Shown here in pieces: positions 1 through 10,946 of a stretch of 64,000 bases of DNA; within the stretch, counting starts at the first letter, position 1; the number at the start of each line of letters is the position of its first letter. The DNA lies in assembly GCF_002575655.3 (NCBI RefSeq), contig NC_053037.3, positions 448,105,793 to 448,169,792 of the forward strand, read 5' to 3'. The position numbers and the translations under genes are program-made. The notes beneath the pieces were generated by a model. It did no database searches. It saw only the letters and a program-made list of their open reading frames with translations, and was not told the origin of the DNA. This stretch comes from Aegilops tauschii subsp. strangulata (lineage: Eukaryota; Streptophyta; Magnoliopsida; Poales; Poaceae).

Positions 1-2459
1 TCTCGGCCTCTCCAGATCTAAACACGACAGCGGTGGCCACACTCTCTCTCTGCTCACCGCTGGTCACAGATCCAGCCGGATCCTCTCCGCCGGGGAAGGT
101 GAGAAGGTGCAACGTTCACGCGGTCGTCCTTCGCGACGGCTCTTACCCACTGTTGGGCACGTCCCGATCAGCCTGCCTTGCCGTTCTCTCCCAAGCACCG
201 CTGGCGAGGGAGGGCCTCCGACCCCTTCTTCCTCGCTGCCGTAGTGTGGGCAGATCCGGCCTCCCGCCGCCCACCTAGCGACATCCCGGTGACCATCAGG
301 TATAACTTCCTTCGAAACCGGCCTTGCTCTACTTCCCGAGCTCCTGACGTCGCTGCATTTGTATCTTTTACTATTTCTCAGGCCCCCTCGTAGATAGGAT
401 CGATCGGCTGTTCGAAAACCACCTAATTTTTTTACATTTAAGAGGTAAAACTAGTTCATGCACTCGAATCTAGTACTACTTGGTTCAAACAAGGAAGAAA
501 GGGGGTGGGGTGGGGGAGGATTTGTTACCTGAATCTAGGACTTGGTCGAAAGAGGAAATAATGGGGGCGAAAAGTAGCAGAGACTGGCTATCCAACTGGT
601 CTCTAGGTCTAATAGGGAAATAAAGGAAAACGCAGTACAAACTCAATATAAACCCGATCTATTGGTTGAAAAAGGAAAGAAAGTGGGGACTGGGGGACAA
701 GTCAACAGAGTAAGTCCAGCACTAGATTTGCTAGCCTCACACAGTATAAGGTGGCTATACCGAACAAAAATGGAACCAATCCAGATATCCTGTTCTGATG
801 TTTGTTGCCCCGAGCCACTCTTATGTAATGCCACTGGTAAAATGTAGCAGTCGCACTGTTAAAAGTAAGGACACGTTAAACCAATGTTGTTTTCAATGTA
901 ATGCCTCCAGTAATATGAATCAATGGCACTTCTTTACATGTCCTGCTAAAATTTCCCATTAAGATAAGTTGGTTCTTTTCGTTAGAAATGCAACTGTCCT
1001 GGTCCGCCTACTCTCCCGTGCCCAAAGTAATGTCGTATTTAACGGTTGTCATAGTTAATCCTAATGCCCACACTAATATCTAGCAATGCCAGTGCTTTAG
1101 AAATTGCTACTATCCTTGTAGGATTGCCATTCAGATAAGGAACATGCTTCTTTTCATTTGATGCATGTTTCATCACTTGTTAGTCACCCTCCTTTCCACC
1201 TTTTTTGTGCAAACAGAGATATACATTTCACGCTCGATCTTAGTTCAACTGCACAAATGATATCCAAATTATAGTTGAGCATTCCAAGAGCTTCACAACC
1301 AACCTTGATGTTGCTCAATTTTATTGCAACTAATGAAGAAGAAGCTCTGTGGGTTTCGTTTTCTGATGGAAATGGAACCGGGGCTGGAGCCCTTTTCTTA
1401 AAAAATGAAGAAGAAGCTGCTAGCTCATGGGACATTGCTTCATTTTAGGTGAACTGCACCATAAGGTCCCATGAATTGAATCATCCATGTTGGTGACTGA
1501 AAGAGCCAGCTTCAGCACCCCAGTCTAAGCACCCCCGGCCTCCATCCTTGCGACGCACGGTACACCTCGTTTGCCACCTGCTCGACCCTAGTGTCACTGA
1601 TAAAATGAAGTAATAATACAGTTAAAATAGAGTGAGTGTCATCTCTATCATTTCATTTCCAATGTAGATAAAGAAAGTGCTTCTCTTTGTTAATGTATGT
1701 TTCATCAACTAGTCCCATTGTTAATGTTTAAGCGTTTCTGCAAACTGGGGTGCTTAATTTTAGTTGATATGTACAAATAGAGATTTGAATGTCTCAAGGC
1801 GCCTCCTTGTACTACCGCTGTACACTGATGTGCATCAGTGGCAGAAGGTGTATCTTGGAGACTTGGGACGATGTCCAGTATGAGGCGTACCGTATGAGGC
1901 GTCGCAGGGCCCATCTCGCCCTCGCAGCATGGCATACTATGATACTATCGCAATATTTTCTTCTATTTATTTTGTGTGTTTCATCAACTAGTGCCACTAT
2001 AATGTAATCACGCTTTTGCATTATCTGTGCAAACAGGGTTATTCAGCTGCATTTTGGTGGAACTGCACAAATGTACGTATGGAACCGGCATATATGCAGA
2101 GTGCGAGGTGTGCCAAGTAAAAATTACCGACACCAACCATGCTGCATGCACGCATTGGCATCCACCACCACCAGTGGGATGTGTGGCGCTCTCTGTGGAC
2201 GGATCTTTCTCGGCAGCAAATCATCTAACCAAATACTAGTAGCTTATATTGGCAGTTTTCTAGGGAGTACTCTTTTCTGAAAGAAGCACCAATCTATTTT
2301 TTCTATTTGTACACTGTGTCACAACTTTGACCCAAAGGTCCAGAGCTATTTTAGGGTGATTGGCGTAGTACTCGGAGACTGATTGTAAGCATGATTTTCA
2401 TTAGCTGTCACACTGATTGTAAGCATGAGCAGGTGGAAGATTAGGTTAGTGCGAAGCTT
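1..2459. other. Unassigned sequence, no supported gene
   Basis: The first ~400 bases are GC-rich with CT-rich stretches and could be a gene leader or transposon-borne gene fragment, but no recognisable protein, splice pattern or start context is visible. The rest is mixed-composition non-coding sequence. The only structure I see is a set of degenerate repeats, listed separately. Confidence 0.5.
1140..2110. repeat. Degenerate dispersed direct repeats, three copies
   Basis: Three stretches (about 1160-1260, 1690-1780 and 1975-2075) share the same order of short motifs: GTTTCATCA with CTAGT or a variant, then GCAAAC plus A/GGGG, then TTAGTTGA or a variant, then GCACAAATG or GTACAAATAG. Spacing and identity are poor, so these are old duplications of a ~90-bp segment, not a tight array. 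No function is suggested. Confidence 0.35.
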
Positions 2460-2462
2460 ACC

Positions 2463-2958
2463 TTAAACCCTACCGCCGCCGTTGAAATGAGGCCAGCGTC
2501 GAGGGAACCGTGGAGAACGGCGGGGAAGCGACGTCGCGCCATCCGGCCTTCTCTTGCGGTGGGAGAACGAATACTCCTGTGGCTCCGGCTGGCTCTGCAC
2601 CCTCACGAACGGCACACCATACTCGATCGATTCGTTATCCTCTGGGTGCTCGACCTTCGACCTGTACGCCCACCACCTCCGCCTGACTGTCGCCTCGGGC
2701 GAATCTGTCTGCTCCATCGCCCAGAGGAGATACTCGATGAACTCGGAGGACTGCGGCGTGACTGCCGCCGAGGAGTACATGTACATCCCCGCCCTCATCG
2801 CCGTCGTCTCGCTCTTTCGCATACATTGCCACATGGCCCACACCGTCCTCGAAATCTCCCACTCATTGTCAAACCAACTAAGGATCTCCTTCAACCTGGC
2901 TAACTTTTGCCTGGTCGCCGCCGGCGATCTGCCTGATTCGCTGCTGCATCCTCTCCAT
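2463..2958 (-). pseudogene. Unrecognised small gene, copy A (frameshifted)
   Basis: Reading leftward from an ATG at 2958, the predicted protein begins MERMQQRIRQIAGGD. It must change frame near 2910 to continue through KEILSWFDN, the block YLLWAMEQTDSP, then RRWWAYRSKVEHP, VPFVRVQSQPEP and a basic Arg/Pro-rich tail (RKRRPDGATSLPRR). The same blocks in the same order occur in copy B at 3833-4309 on the opposite strand, so both derive from one real coding sequence of roughly 155-165 aa. I do not recognise the family. No signal peptide or membrane segment is visible. The frameshift makes this copy probably non-functional, unless a short intron covers it. Tandem repeats lie directly upstream of its start, as they do for copy B. 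Confidence 0.55.
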
Positions 2959-3040
2959 AGATGTCCTTCTGAGTGGTCCGGTGCTAGCTTTGGAAGATGG
3001 GAGGAGAGACGGTGGTCTTGCAATAGAGAAGAGGGAGAGG

Positions 3041-3280
3041 CGAGACGGTGGTTTTGGAATGGAGATGATGGAGAGGAGAGGAGGTGGTTTTGCAATGGAG
3101 AAGATCAGAAGAGGGAGAGGCGAGACGGTGGTTTTGGAATGGAGATGATGAAGAGGAGAGGAGGTGGTTTTGCAATGGAGAAGATCAGAAGAGGGAGAGG
3201 CGAGACGGTGGTTTTGGAATGGAGATGATGGAGAGGAGAGGAGGTGGTTTTGCAATGGAGAAGAGGGAGAGGAGCGTGCG
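3041..3280. repeat. 80-bp tandem repeat, three units, upstream of copy A
   Basis: CGAGACGGTGGTTTTGGAAT starts at 3041, 3121 and 3201, giving an exact 80-bp period with few differences. Each unit holds two related sub-blocks (GGTGGTTTTGGAATGG and GGTGGTTTTGCAATGG). On the minus strand it is a CT-rich leader upstream of the copy A start at 2958. The unit is not a multiple of three, so open frames across it are not coding evidence. Confidence 0.85.
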
Positions 3281-3593
3281 GCAGCGATTTAGGATTGGAC
3301 GAGAGGGCCAGCGCGCTGTGACTGGATCAAAATCAAAATCAGTTTACCCTTCAATTAAGAAAGCGACCCCACATTAACTAGTCTCCCTTTTATTCTGGGT
3401 CATAATTGACCATGATTTTCGCACATAAAATATATGTTATACGTTGCAAAAATAATATAATTTGAAAGTACATTCAGATACGAACCAAACGATACAATTT
3501 TTGGTGACATGCATTCACATTTTGCTTGTCAAATACAGTACGTGGTCAAACTTTGACCCAAAATACGCAAAACAACAACAAAATACTTCCAAG

Positions 3594-3800
3594 ACCAGCG
3601 CCGCTCTTCCGCTCTTCTCCTCTTAAACCACCGCCGCTCCTCTCCTGTTCCAATCTAAATGCAGCGCCGCTCCTCTCCTCTTCCATTTCAAAACCACCGC
3701 CCCTCCTCTCCTGTTCCAGTCCAAAACCAGCGTCGCTCCTCTCTCGTTCTAATCCAAAACCAGCGCTGCTCCTCTCCTCTTCCATTCAAAAATCACTACC
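3594..3800. repeat. ~33-bp tandem repeat, about six units, upstream of copy B
   Basis: Blocks of the form CAGCGCCGCTCCTCTCC recur at about 3596, 3630, 3662, 3694, 3727 and 3762, separated by TTCCA-T-CAAAACCA. On the plus strand this matches in composition and motif (CCAAAACCACC, CTCCTCTCC) the minus-strand repeats upstream of copy A. Both copies of the gene therefore carry a related repeat-rich leader. Confidence 0.8.
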
Positions 3801-3832
3801 GGCGAGTGAAGGTGCTGTGGAGAAGTAGATCG

Positions 3833-4309
3833 ATGGAGGAGTACAACCGATACGTGAGGATCGCAGACGGCGACCCTGTGAAGCTAGCTAGGATGTTGGA
3901 GATACAGTCTTGGTTTGACAACAAGGACCAACTAGCGGCGACGGCGACATCCATGGCCAAATATCTGCAATAGAGCGAAAAGGCGGCGATACTCTTGGAG
4001 GGAGTTGCTCCGGAGTACATAGAGCTGCTCCTCTGGGCCAAGGAACAAACAGATTCACCGAATCCGATCATGAGGGAGCGGTGGTGGGAGTATCGATCCC
4101 AGATGGAGCATCCACCAGAGATTGAAGGATCGAGCATCTACAGGGTGCCGTTTGTGAGGGTGTCCTGCCAGAGCGAGCCGGTGGAGTCTTCGTCGACCGA
4201 ACCCAACTGCAAGAGGAGAAAAGCAGTTGGCCCGACGACGCTTCCCCACCATCGTCTCCCTCGCCGTTCACATCGTCTCACGGGGCGGCTGTCTGCCGCC
4301 GAGGAATAG
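3833..4309 (+). pseudogene. Unrecognised small gene, copy B (one in-frame stop)
   Basis: From the ATG at 3833 the frame reads MEEYNRYVRIADGDPVKLAR, then EIQSWFDNKD, hits TAG at 3971-3973 after 46 codons, and continues in the same frame to the stop at 4307-4309. The second part holds EYIELLLWAKEQTDSP, RERWWEYRSQMEHPP, VPFVRVSCQSEP and a basic tail with KRRKAVGPTTLP. It would be about 158 aa without the TAG. It aligns block by block with copy A, which lies head to head with it, and an approximately inverted arrangement spans 2463-4309. I do not recognise the family. The single stop could be a recent null mutation. A poly-C run follows at 4320-4332. Confidence 0.6.
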
Positions 4310-5559
4310 GAGGGGGCTGCCCCCCCCCCCCCAGCCCAATAGTCGGGCAGGTTGTGAATTGTCAGGAGGAGCTTAGGGTTGTCAGTATTTGCAGGTTGTG
4401 AATTGTGTTGTGTGTTGTGTATTGTGAGAGTACTTTCAGATATGAATGTCTTTTGAATTTCAGATTTGCAGTATTGAGCATATGAAGTATTTTATGAATT
4501 CTAGAGATCTATTTTTAGCACTTAAAAAATGTAGTTTCATAGGAGTATAAAAGTGCAGACAATGTGATTCTCAGAGAAGAAACTGCAAGCTTCAGTTTCA
4601 GATAAGAAACTGCAAGTTCAGTTTCAGATAAGAAACTGCAACTTTCAGAGGCAGAGCATTTATATTAACACGGCCTTTTCAAACAGGGTTAACATCATGT
4701 TGGAAGTTTTATTCATGGTCGAAAATGGAACTACCAGCCAGTTAACATCATGCTGATCAACATTCATGCATAGCACATCTTCATATGATGCACAGTCAAA
4801 ATGCCCACACAATGTCGAGTGTGCGAAACACAAAGAAAACGAGGGACGAAGTTTTGGCAAGTGTTGGACGTGGTTTTGGGCTGCCCCGTCTAGGCTTTCA
4901 TTTTTAACATGCGCAGCCCACGACCTCGGATGGGAGGTCCATAGGCATGTTTGTAATGTCAGGTCCAACTTATGTTTCCCTTCTAACTATATTATATATA
5001 TTTAAATTATTTTATATGTTATTATATATTATTTTTATTGTCATCATATATTTAACAGATACTTACATATGTAAGAAAACAATATCCCACATCTTATTAA
5101 CTTATAAAAATAATTTCTTAACAAATAAAATCCTGGATTGTTTTGGCACGAAAATCCTAGTGATTGTGTACAAAAGCTTGGTAAGATTTAAGGACGAATG
5201 TAATAATATCACTTATTATTTAAATATATGTATAACAAAATGCTCAGCCCCTTTTTATTTTTTGATAACATTGTTGGCCCAACCCAACATTATAATTAGA
5301 ATCAACCCAGCAAAATCATGTATTTCGAGAAAGTGTAAATGGCCTGTAATTTTTTAGGAAATAAAATAAATGGGCCGCATGGACGCTACATTATTTGTTC
5401 ACCCGGCCCAGCTAATGGTTGTAATTCAAAAAAAAGATCAAACTGACTGTAAATTCTACCGCGCAAAAAAAAGACTGTAAATTCTGAAAAAATGGGTTGA
5501 ATACGTGCCACATTTTTGGAGGCTGAAATGTGGGCCAATAGGTCGAAGCCAAAGCAAGT
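4310..5559. other. AT-rich intergenic sequence
   Basis: No gene recognised. The stretch holds a poly-C run at 4320-4332, TTGTG-rich sequence near 4380-4430, a short hairpin-forming tandem repeat (listed separately) and a strongly AT-rich part at 4980-5260. Confidence 0.5.
4571..4647. repeat. 26-27-bp tandem repeat with internal dyad
   Basis: GAAACTGCAA starts at 4579, 4606 and 4632, with CAGTTTCAGATAA between the copies. CAGTTTC and GAAACTG are reverse complements, so each unit can fold on itself or pair with its neighbour. Confidence 0.7.
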
Positions 5560-5589
5560 CGTTGTCAATTTAGTCAACAAATGATTCTG

Positions 5590-6780
5590 ACATGTTAGCC
5601 GTTGGATTTACATCCAACGACCGGCATCCATCTTCAATCTCTCGTCTTCTTCCTCCAGCGCCGCCGGGACCACCTCCCGCCTCCTGCTGCTAGCAGCTCT
5701 GCTTAGCACGCTTTGCTATGAAGCGCTACTCCACCGTTGGCCAGGCCATCCCTCCACCCCTCCACACCTCCTGTTCTTCTCCACCGACTGCCGAACCACA
5801 CCGCACTAGAACCAGTTAACCTCGTACACCTCTCCGTCTGTGACTCTACTCCCGCGTCTTCCCATCTCCGGCTCGTTGCTGTCCGGGGCCTCGCCGTCGT
5901 CCACCACCTTGGATGCGCTCGGCGCGGCGTGGTCAACGTGGTCAACGAACGACACCATCGGAAGTAGACTGTGCGTGGAGAGGCTGACAGCTGGGTCCAC
6001 GGCCGCACACAAGGAAATGGCTCCTTATTACGCGCAAAATAATGATTCCTCCACCTGACATCTGGGACCCACCGGAAGGGCCTCTGTATTTCGCGAAAAT
6101 AACGTGCCCCCCCCGCTGACATGTCGGACCTACCAGCTATCTTCGCACGCAAGGAAGTGCCTCCTTATTACGCACAAAAAAATGAATACTCCCCCTGCCA
6201 GCTGGAGCCCAGCATAGTGGGAGGCTGACTTGTGGGCCTACCAAGTTGACGGGGACGGAGGGCTTTGTCAACTTAGTCAATATGAACGATTCTAACTCCT
6301 GTTACCGTACGATGTTCATCAAACGGCCGTAGTGCTTCTTCAACCTCTGCTCTTCTTGCTCCAGCCGCCCAAACCAGTGCCGGTCGTGCCGCGTGCTCCT
6401 GCCTCCCGTGGCCGGCTGTGATGCCGCGGAGGCCTCACCGCCCCTACTACTCCCACCGCTGGCCAGGCCATCCCTCTACTCACCCACACCCCCTGTTATT
6501 CTGCGGCGACAGCAGCCTCACACCGCAGCCGAACCAGTGAACCCTCGTACTCCTCTTCACGTGGGCATCCACTGCCGCGTCTTCACCGGCTCCGCGTCGT
6601 CCCTTTCCTAGGCCTCGCCGTCGTCCACCGCCCTGGTGCTCTCGGCGCGGCGTGGTCAACGTGGTCAAGGAACGACTTCCATCGGACGTGGACTGTACAT
6701 GGAGAGGCTGACAGCTGGGTCCACGGCGGCAGCAAGGAAGTGCCTCCTTATTACGCGCAAAATAATGATCCCTCCACCTG
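5590..6780. repeat. ~700-bp imperfect tandem duplication inside the CACTA region
   Basis: Two successive blocks (about 5590-6060 and 6297-6780) share, in order, GGCCAGGCCATCCCTC, GCCTCGCCGTCGTCCACC, CTCGGCGCGGCGTGGTCAA, GGAGAGGCTGACAGCTGGGT and CTCCTTATTACGCGCAAAAT. The blocks are diverged, with many indels. Open frames in either strand are not conserved between the copies, which argues against coding. Confidence 0.75.
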
Positions 6781-6831
6781 ACAGCGGGGACCCACCGGAC
6801 GGGCCACCGTATTTGGCGAAAAAACGTTTCC

Positions 6832-7045
6832 GCCTGACTGCTGGGACCCACCAGCTACATCTTCGCACGCAAGGAAGTGCGTCCGGGCAAAAAAACGATT
6901 CACCCCCTGACTGCTGGGACCCACCAACTACATCTTCGCACGCAAGGAAGTGCGTCCGGGCAAAAAAAACGATTCGCCCCCCTAACTGTTGGGACCCACC
7001 AGCTACATCTTCGCACACAAGGAAGTGCCTGACAGTCGGGACCCA
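6832..7045. repeat. ~74-bp tandem repeat, three units
   Basis: CTGGGACCCACCAGCTACAT or a near copy followed by CTTCGCACGCAAGGAAGTGC recurs from about 6834, 6907 and 6981. The units are separated by GTCCGGGCAAAAAAACGATTC. A related motif also occurs near 6125-6165. This is subterminal repeat sequence of the CACTA element. Confidence 0.8.
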
Positions 7046-7329
7046 CCTGGTCGAAGCGTATGTAGCGTTGTCATTCTGGTCGCGAACGTGTACGTACATA
7101 TATACTGGTGGATGTAGAGGCGCGCACGTGTCGTAGTAGAGGCGTGTACGTGTCGTAGTAGAGGCGCGCACGTAGCATGTACACGTACGTACAACGGCCA
7201 GGGTGCAAGAAAGAAAATACGGCCACGTATGTGTACATACGGGCGGGGTCTCGAACGCCTACTCGCGCATACGTACGGCCAGAGCTCGTGTACATGGCTG
7301 GGTCGGAACGTTGAAACAGCGTCGTCGTC

Positions 7330-7446
7330 GTGTTCATGGGGAGGCAACGGAAAGCGCCGTGTTCATGGGGAGGCAATGGAATGCGTCGCGTTCATGGGGA
7401 GGCAACGGAATGCGTCGTGTTCATCGGGAGGCAACGGAACGCGTGG
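7330..7446. repeat. 29-bp tandem repeat, four units
   Basis: TTCATGGGGAGGCAACGGAA or a near copy starts at about 7332, 7361, 7390 and 7419, with period 29. It sits just before the 71-bp array. Confidence 0.8.
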
Positions 7447-7530
7447 GAGCCAATCGGCTGCGTCGGAACGGAATGCGTGGTCGTGTTCATCGGGAGGGCT
7501 TGGACGGAACATGCGATGGAAACGAGGCAT

Positions 7531-7980
7531 GGCGTACCGCAAAACGGAGGAAATGGATCTCCTACGTTCGGAACGGGGTCCTATTGATCGGGAGGGGTGT
7601 GGCGTACCGCAAAACGGAGGAAACGGACCTCCTACGGTCGAAACGGGGGTCCTGTTGACCGGGAGGGGTGTGGCGTACCGCAAAATGGAGGAAACGGACC
7701 ACCTACGGTCGAAACGGGGGTCCTGTTGACCGGGAGGGGTGTGGCGTACCGCAAAACGAAGGAAACGGACCTCCTACGGTCGAAACGGGGGTCCTGTTGA
7801 TCGGGAGGGGTGTGGCATACCGCAAAACGGACGAAACGGATCTCCTACGGTCGAAACGGGGGTCCTGTTGATCGGGAGGGGTGTGGCGTACCGCAGAACG
7901 GACGAAACGGACCTCCTATGGTCGAAACGGGGGTCCTGTTCATCGGGAGGGGTGTGGCGTACCGCAAAACGGGACTCCAC
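7531..7980. repeat. 71-bp tandem repeat, more than six units
   Basis: GGCGTACCGCAAAACGGA or a near copy starts at 7531, 7601, 7672, 7743, 7814, 7885 and 7956, a period of 70 then exactly 71. Units differ by a few bases. Because 71 is not a multiple of three, the same peptide reads open in all three frames in turn, so the overlapping open frames here are by-products of the repeat. Confidence 0.9.
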
Positions 7981-8072
7981 GGGATACTGTTCATCTCCAC
8001 CGTCGACCTCCTCCAGCCTCCACAGGCTCCTGTTCATCCAGCCTCCACCGCGCGCTACTCCACTGGCTACTG

Positions 8073-8230
8073 TTCAACCACCCCTCCACGGGCACCCCTC
8101 CACCGTCTACTGTTCATCCAGCCCTCCACACCACAGGGTCCTGTTCAACCACCCCTCCACGGGCACCCCTCCACCGTCTACTGTTCATCCAGCCCTCCAC
8201 CACACCACGGGGTCCTGTTCATCCAGAAGC
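8073..8230. repeat. ~78-bp tandem repeat, two units
   Basis: TGTTCAACCACCCCTCCACG followed by GGCACCCCTCCACCGTCTAC and TGTTCATCCAGCCCTCCAC occurs twice, starting near 8070 and 8142. It is part of the CACTA subterminal repeat set. Confidence 0.8.
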
Positions 8231-8284
8231 AACGCCACCGCTCACTGTTCATCCAACCCCCCCCCCGGCAACGCTCACTGTTCA

Positions 8285-8455
8285 TCCAATCGATCGGCTT
8301 CAGTTAGCAGCAATAGCGAAGGAATCGCTCGATCGGGTTCAGTTAACAGCCATCGATCGATCGCTCGGGTTCAGTAACGCGTAGCCTGCAGTGCAATCGC
8401 TCGGGTTCAGTTAGAGCCCAACGCCTCGCTCGGGTTCAGTTAGAGCCAACGTCTC
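8285..8455. repeat. CGCTCGGGTTCAGTTA short repeats
   Basis: GATCGGCTTCAGTTAG, GATCGGGTTCAGTTAAC, GCTCGGGTTCAGTAAC and two GCTCGGGTTCAGTTAGAG copies lie within 170 bp at irregular spacing of about 35-60 bp. Confidence 0.75.
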
Positions 8456-8793
8456 GCACACGCGCGCGTACGTGTACGAGAGAAACGCGCATCGCTCGGC
8501 CCCCGACCTCCCACCGTAACCGGGAACTCCCCGAAATTTTCCTCCCCCTCGCTTCTACCATGGTTCTTTCCGTCATGGACGGCCCAAAGAATGTCATGCA
8601 GCTGCGTCTCCGGCCCGCCCAGGATGAAAAGCCCATTTTCTGTCATGATTTTTTGTCATAGAAGTAGGAGCCCACCACATCTATGATGATACCGGGTTTT
8701 GTCACAATTATCGTCATCAAAGTGTCATATGTATGACAGAAAAAAAATTCGTTCGGCCCAAAATGTCACAGATGTGTCTTTTTTTTTGTAGTG

Positions 8794-9222
8794 ACAGCTT
8801 CGCCACTTCGTCCAACTTGGTGTATCAAATTTCTAGGACAAATCGTGATTGTGTAACCACTAAACACCAACATAATATGCCCGTTTTATAGTACACTAAA
8901 TCACCTGAAAACATCATTTCTTTTTTTCCGAGTCGTGAAAAGATCATTTCTCGCTTGACAGGTTAAAAAAGAAAGAAATTGTGCAATTCAAATTGTTTTG
9001 ACTGTCACATCTCGGAATGACATTTTTCCTTCACATGCATTAATTGTCTAAATTTATATTCCAAATTACTTTTGCATCACAATTTTTTGTTAGAAAATTC
9101 TGGTGAAAAAATATATTTTTGAACACGTAAGACACAGCCACCCCTCATGCGACACACAAATAAGTGCACTCAGGCCAACCTCTCACGGATATTGTAACTC
9201 ATTCAGTTTATGATCAATTTTT
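8794..9222. other. Intergenic gap between CACTA end and copia element
   Basis: AT-rich sequence with no gene or recognisable repeat. It ends in the TTTTT target site of the copia insertion. Confidence 0.6.
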
Positions 9223-10946
9223 TGTTGGGGAACATAGCAGAAATTCAAAATTTTCTATGCATCACCAAGATCAATCTATGGAGTTTACTAGCAACGAGAG
9301 GGAGGGAGTGCATCTACATACCCTTGTAGATCGCGAGCGGAAGCGTTCAAGAGAACGGGGTTGATGGAGTCGTACTCGTCGTGATCCAAATCACCGATGA
9401 TCCTAGCGCCGAACGGACAGCACCTCCGCATTCAACACACGTACGGAGCAGCGACGTCTCCTCCTTCTTGATCCAGTAAGGGGGGAGGAGAGGTTGATGG
9501 AGATCCAGCAGCACGACGGCATGGTGGTGGAAGTAGCGGGATTCCAACAGGGCTTCGCCAAGCGCTGCGGGAGGAGGGAGATGTGTCACGGGAGGGAGAG
9601 GGAGGCGCCAGGGCTTGGGGTTTGCTGCCCTCCCTTCCCCTCACTATATATAGGGCCAAGGGAGAGGGGGGGCACAGCCTTGGCCCTTCCTCCAAGGAAG
9701 GGTGCGGCCAGGGAGGAGTCCATCCTCCCCAAGGCACCTAGGAGGTGCCTTCCCCCTTTAGGACTCTCCCTTTATCTTATCTCTTGGCGCATGGGCCTCT
9801 TGGGGCTGGTTCCCTTGGCCCATATAGGCCAAGGCGCACACCCCACAGCCCATGTGCCCCCCGGGGCATGTGGACCCCTTGGTGGACCCCCGGACCCCTT
9901 TCGGCACTCCCGGTACAATACCGATAATGCGCGAAACCTTTCCGGCGACCAAAACAAGACTTCCCATATATAAATCTTTACCTCCGGACCATTCCGGAAC
10001 TCCTCGTGACGTCCGGGATCTCATCCGGGACTCCGAACAACTTTCAGGTTACCGCATACTAATATCTCTACAACCCTAGCGTCACCGAACCTTAAGTGTG
10101 TAGACCCTACGGGTTCGGGAGACATGCAGACATGACCGAGACGACTCTCCGGTCAATAACCAACAGCGGGATCTGGATACCCATGTTGGCTCCCACATGC
10201 TCCTCGATGATCTCATCGGATGAACCACGATGTCGAGGATTCAATCAATCCCGTATACAATTCCCTTTGTCAATCGGTATGTTACTTGCCCGAGATTCGA
10301 TCGTCGGTATCCCGATACCTTGTTCAATCTCGTTACCGGCAAGTCTCTTTACTCGTTCCGTAACACATCATCCCATGATCAACTCCTTGGTCACATTGTG
10401 CACATTATGATGATGTCCTAACGAGTGGGCCCAGAGATACCTCTCCGTTTACATGGAGTGACAAATCCCAGTCTCGATTCGTGCCAACCCAACAGACACT
10501 TTCGGAGATACCTGTAGTGCACCTTTATAGCCACCCAGTTACGTTGTGACGTTTGGTACACCCAAAGCATTCCTACGGTATCCGGGAGTTGCACAATCTC
10601 ATGGTCTAAGGAAATGATACTTGACATTAGAAAAGCTCTGAGCAAACGAACTACACGATCTTGTGCTAGGCTTAGGATTGGGTCTTGTCCATCACATCAT
10701 TCTCCTAATGATGTGATCCCGTTATCAACGACATCAATGTCCATGGTCAGGAAACCGTAGCCATCTATTGATCAACGAGCTAGTCAACTAGAGGCTTACT
10801 AGGGACATGGTGTTGTCTATGTATCCACACACATGTATCTGAGTTTCCTATCAATACAATTCTAGCATGGATAATAAACGATTATCATGAACAAGGAAAT
10901 ATAATAATAACCTATTTATTATTGCCTCTAGGGCATATTTCCAACA
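9223..10946 (-). repeat. 3' LTR of copia element 1
   Basis: 1,724 bp with TG...CA ends, preceded by target site TTTTT. A TATATATAG box lies at about 9644-9652. It matches 16009-17730 almost throughout. Confidence 0.92.

Larger units (their letters stand above)
5560..8793. mobile_element. CACTA transposon, repeat-rich end (partial)
   Basis: The right edge reads ...TTTTTTTTTGTAGTG at 8793, the inverse of a CACTACAAAAA terminus, followed by ACA as the candidate 3-bp target site. Inside it are TGTCATAGAAGTAGGAG, TGTCACA and TCATATGTATGACA motifs typical of Triticeae CACTA subterminal sequence, then several GC-rich tandem arrays. I found no matching CACTAC end on the left and no transposase, so the left limit is only where the GC-rich repeats begin. 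It is either a non-autonomous or truncated element, or one broken by rearrangement. Confidence 0.65.

Noticed and set aside
2463..3095. 210-codon minus frame taken as one gene
   Set aside because: The part upstream of about 2910 is repeat-derived and does not match copy B, whose N-terminus matches a different frame starting at 2958.
7229..8384. Overlapping open frames of 150-212 codons in the CACTA region
   Set aside because: They follow tandem units whose length is not a multiple of three and repeat the same peptide in rotating frames, so they are not genes.
7531..8455. Regular repeats considered as a CRISPR-like array
   Set aside because: Units are contiguous tandem repeats with no unique spacers, in a plant genome; they are CACTA subterminal repeats.
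9494..9973. 159-codon frame repeated at 16279-16758
   Set aside because: Both copies lie at the same place in the two copia LTRs on the strand opposite to the element. It is duplicated because the LTR is.
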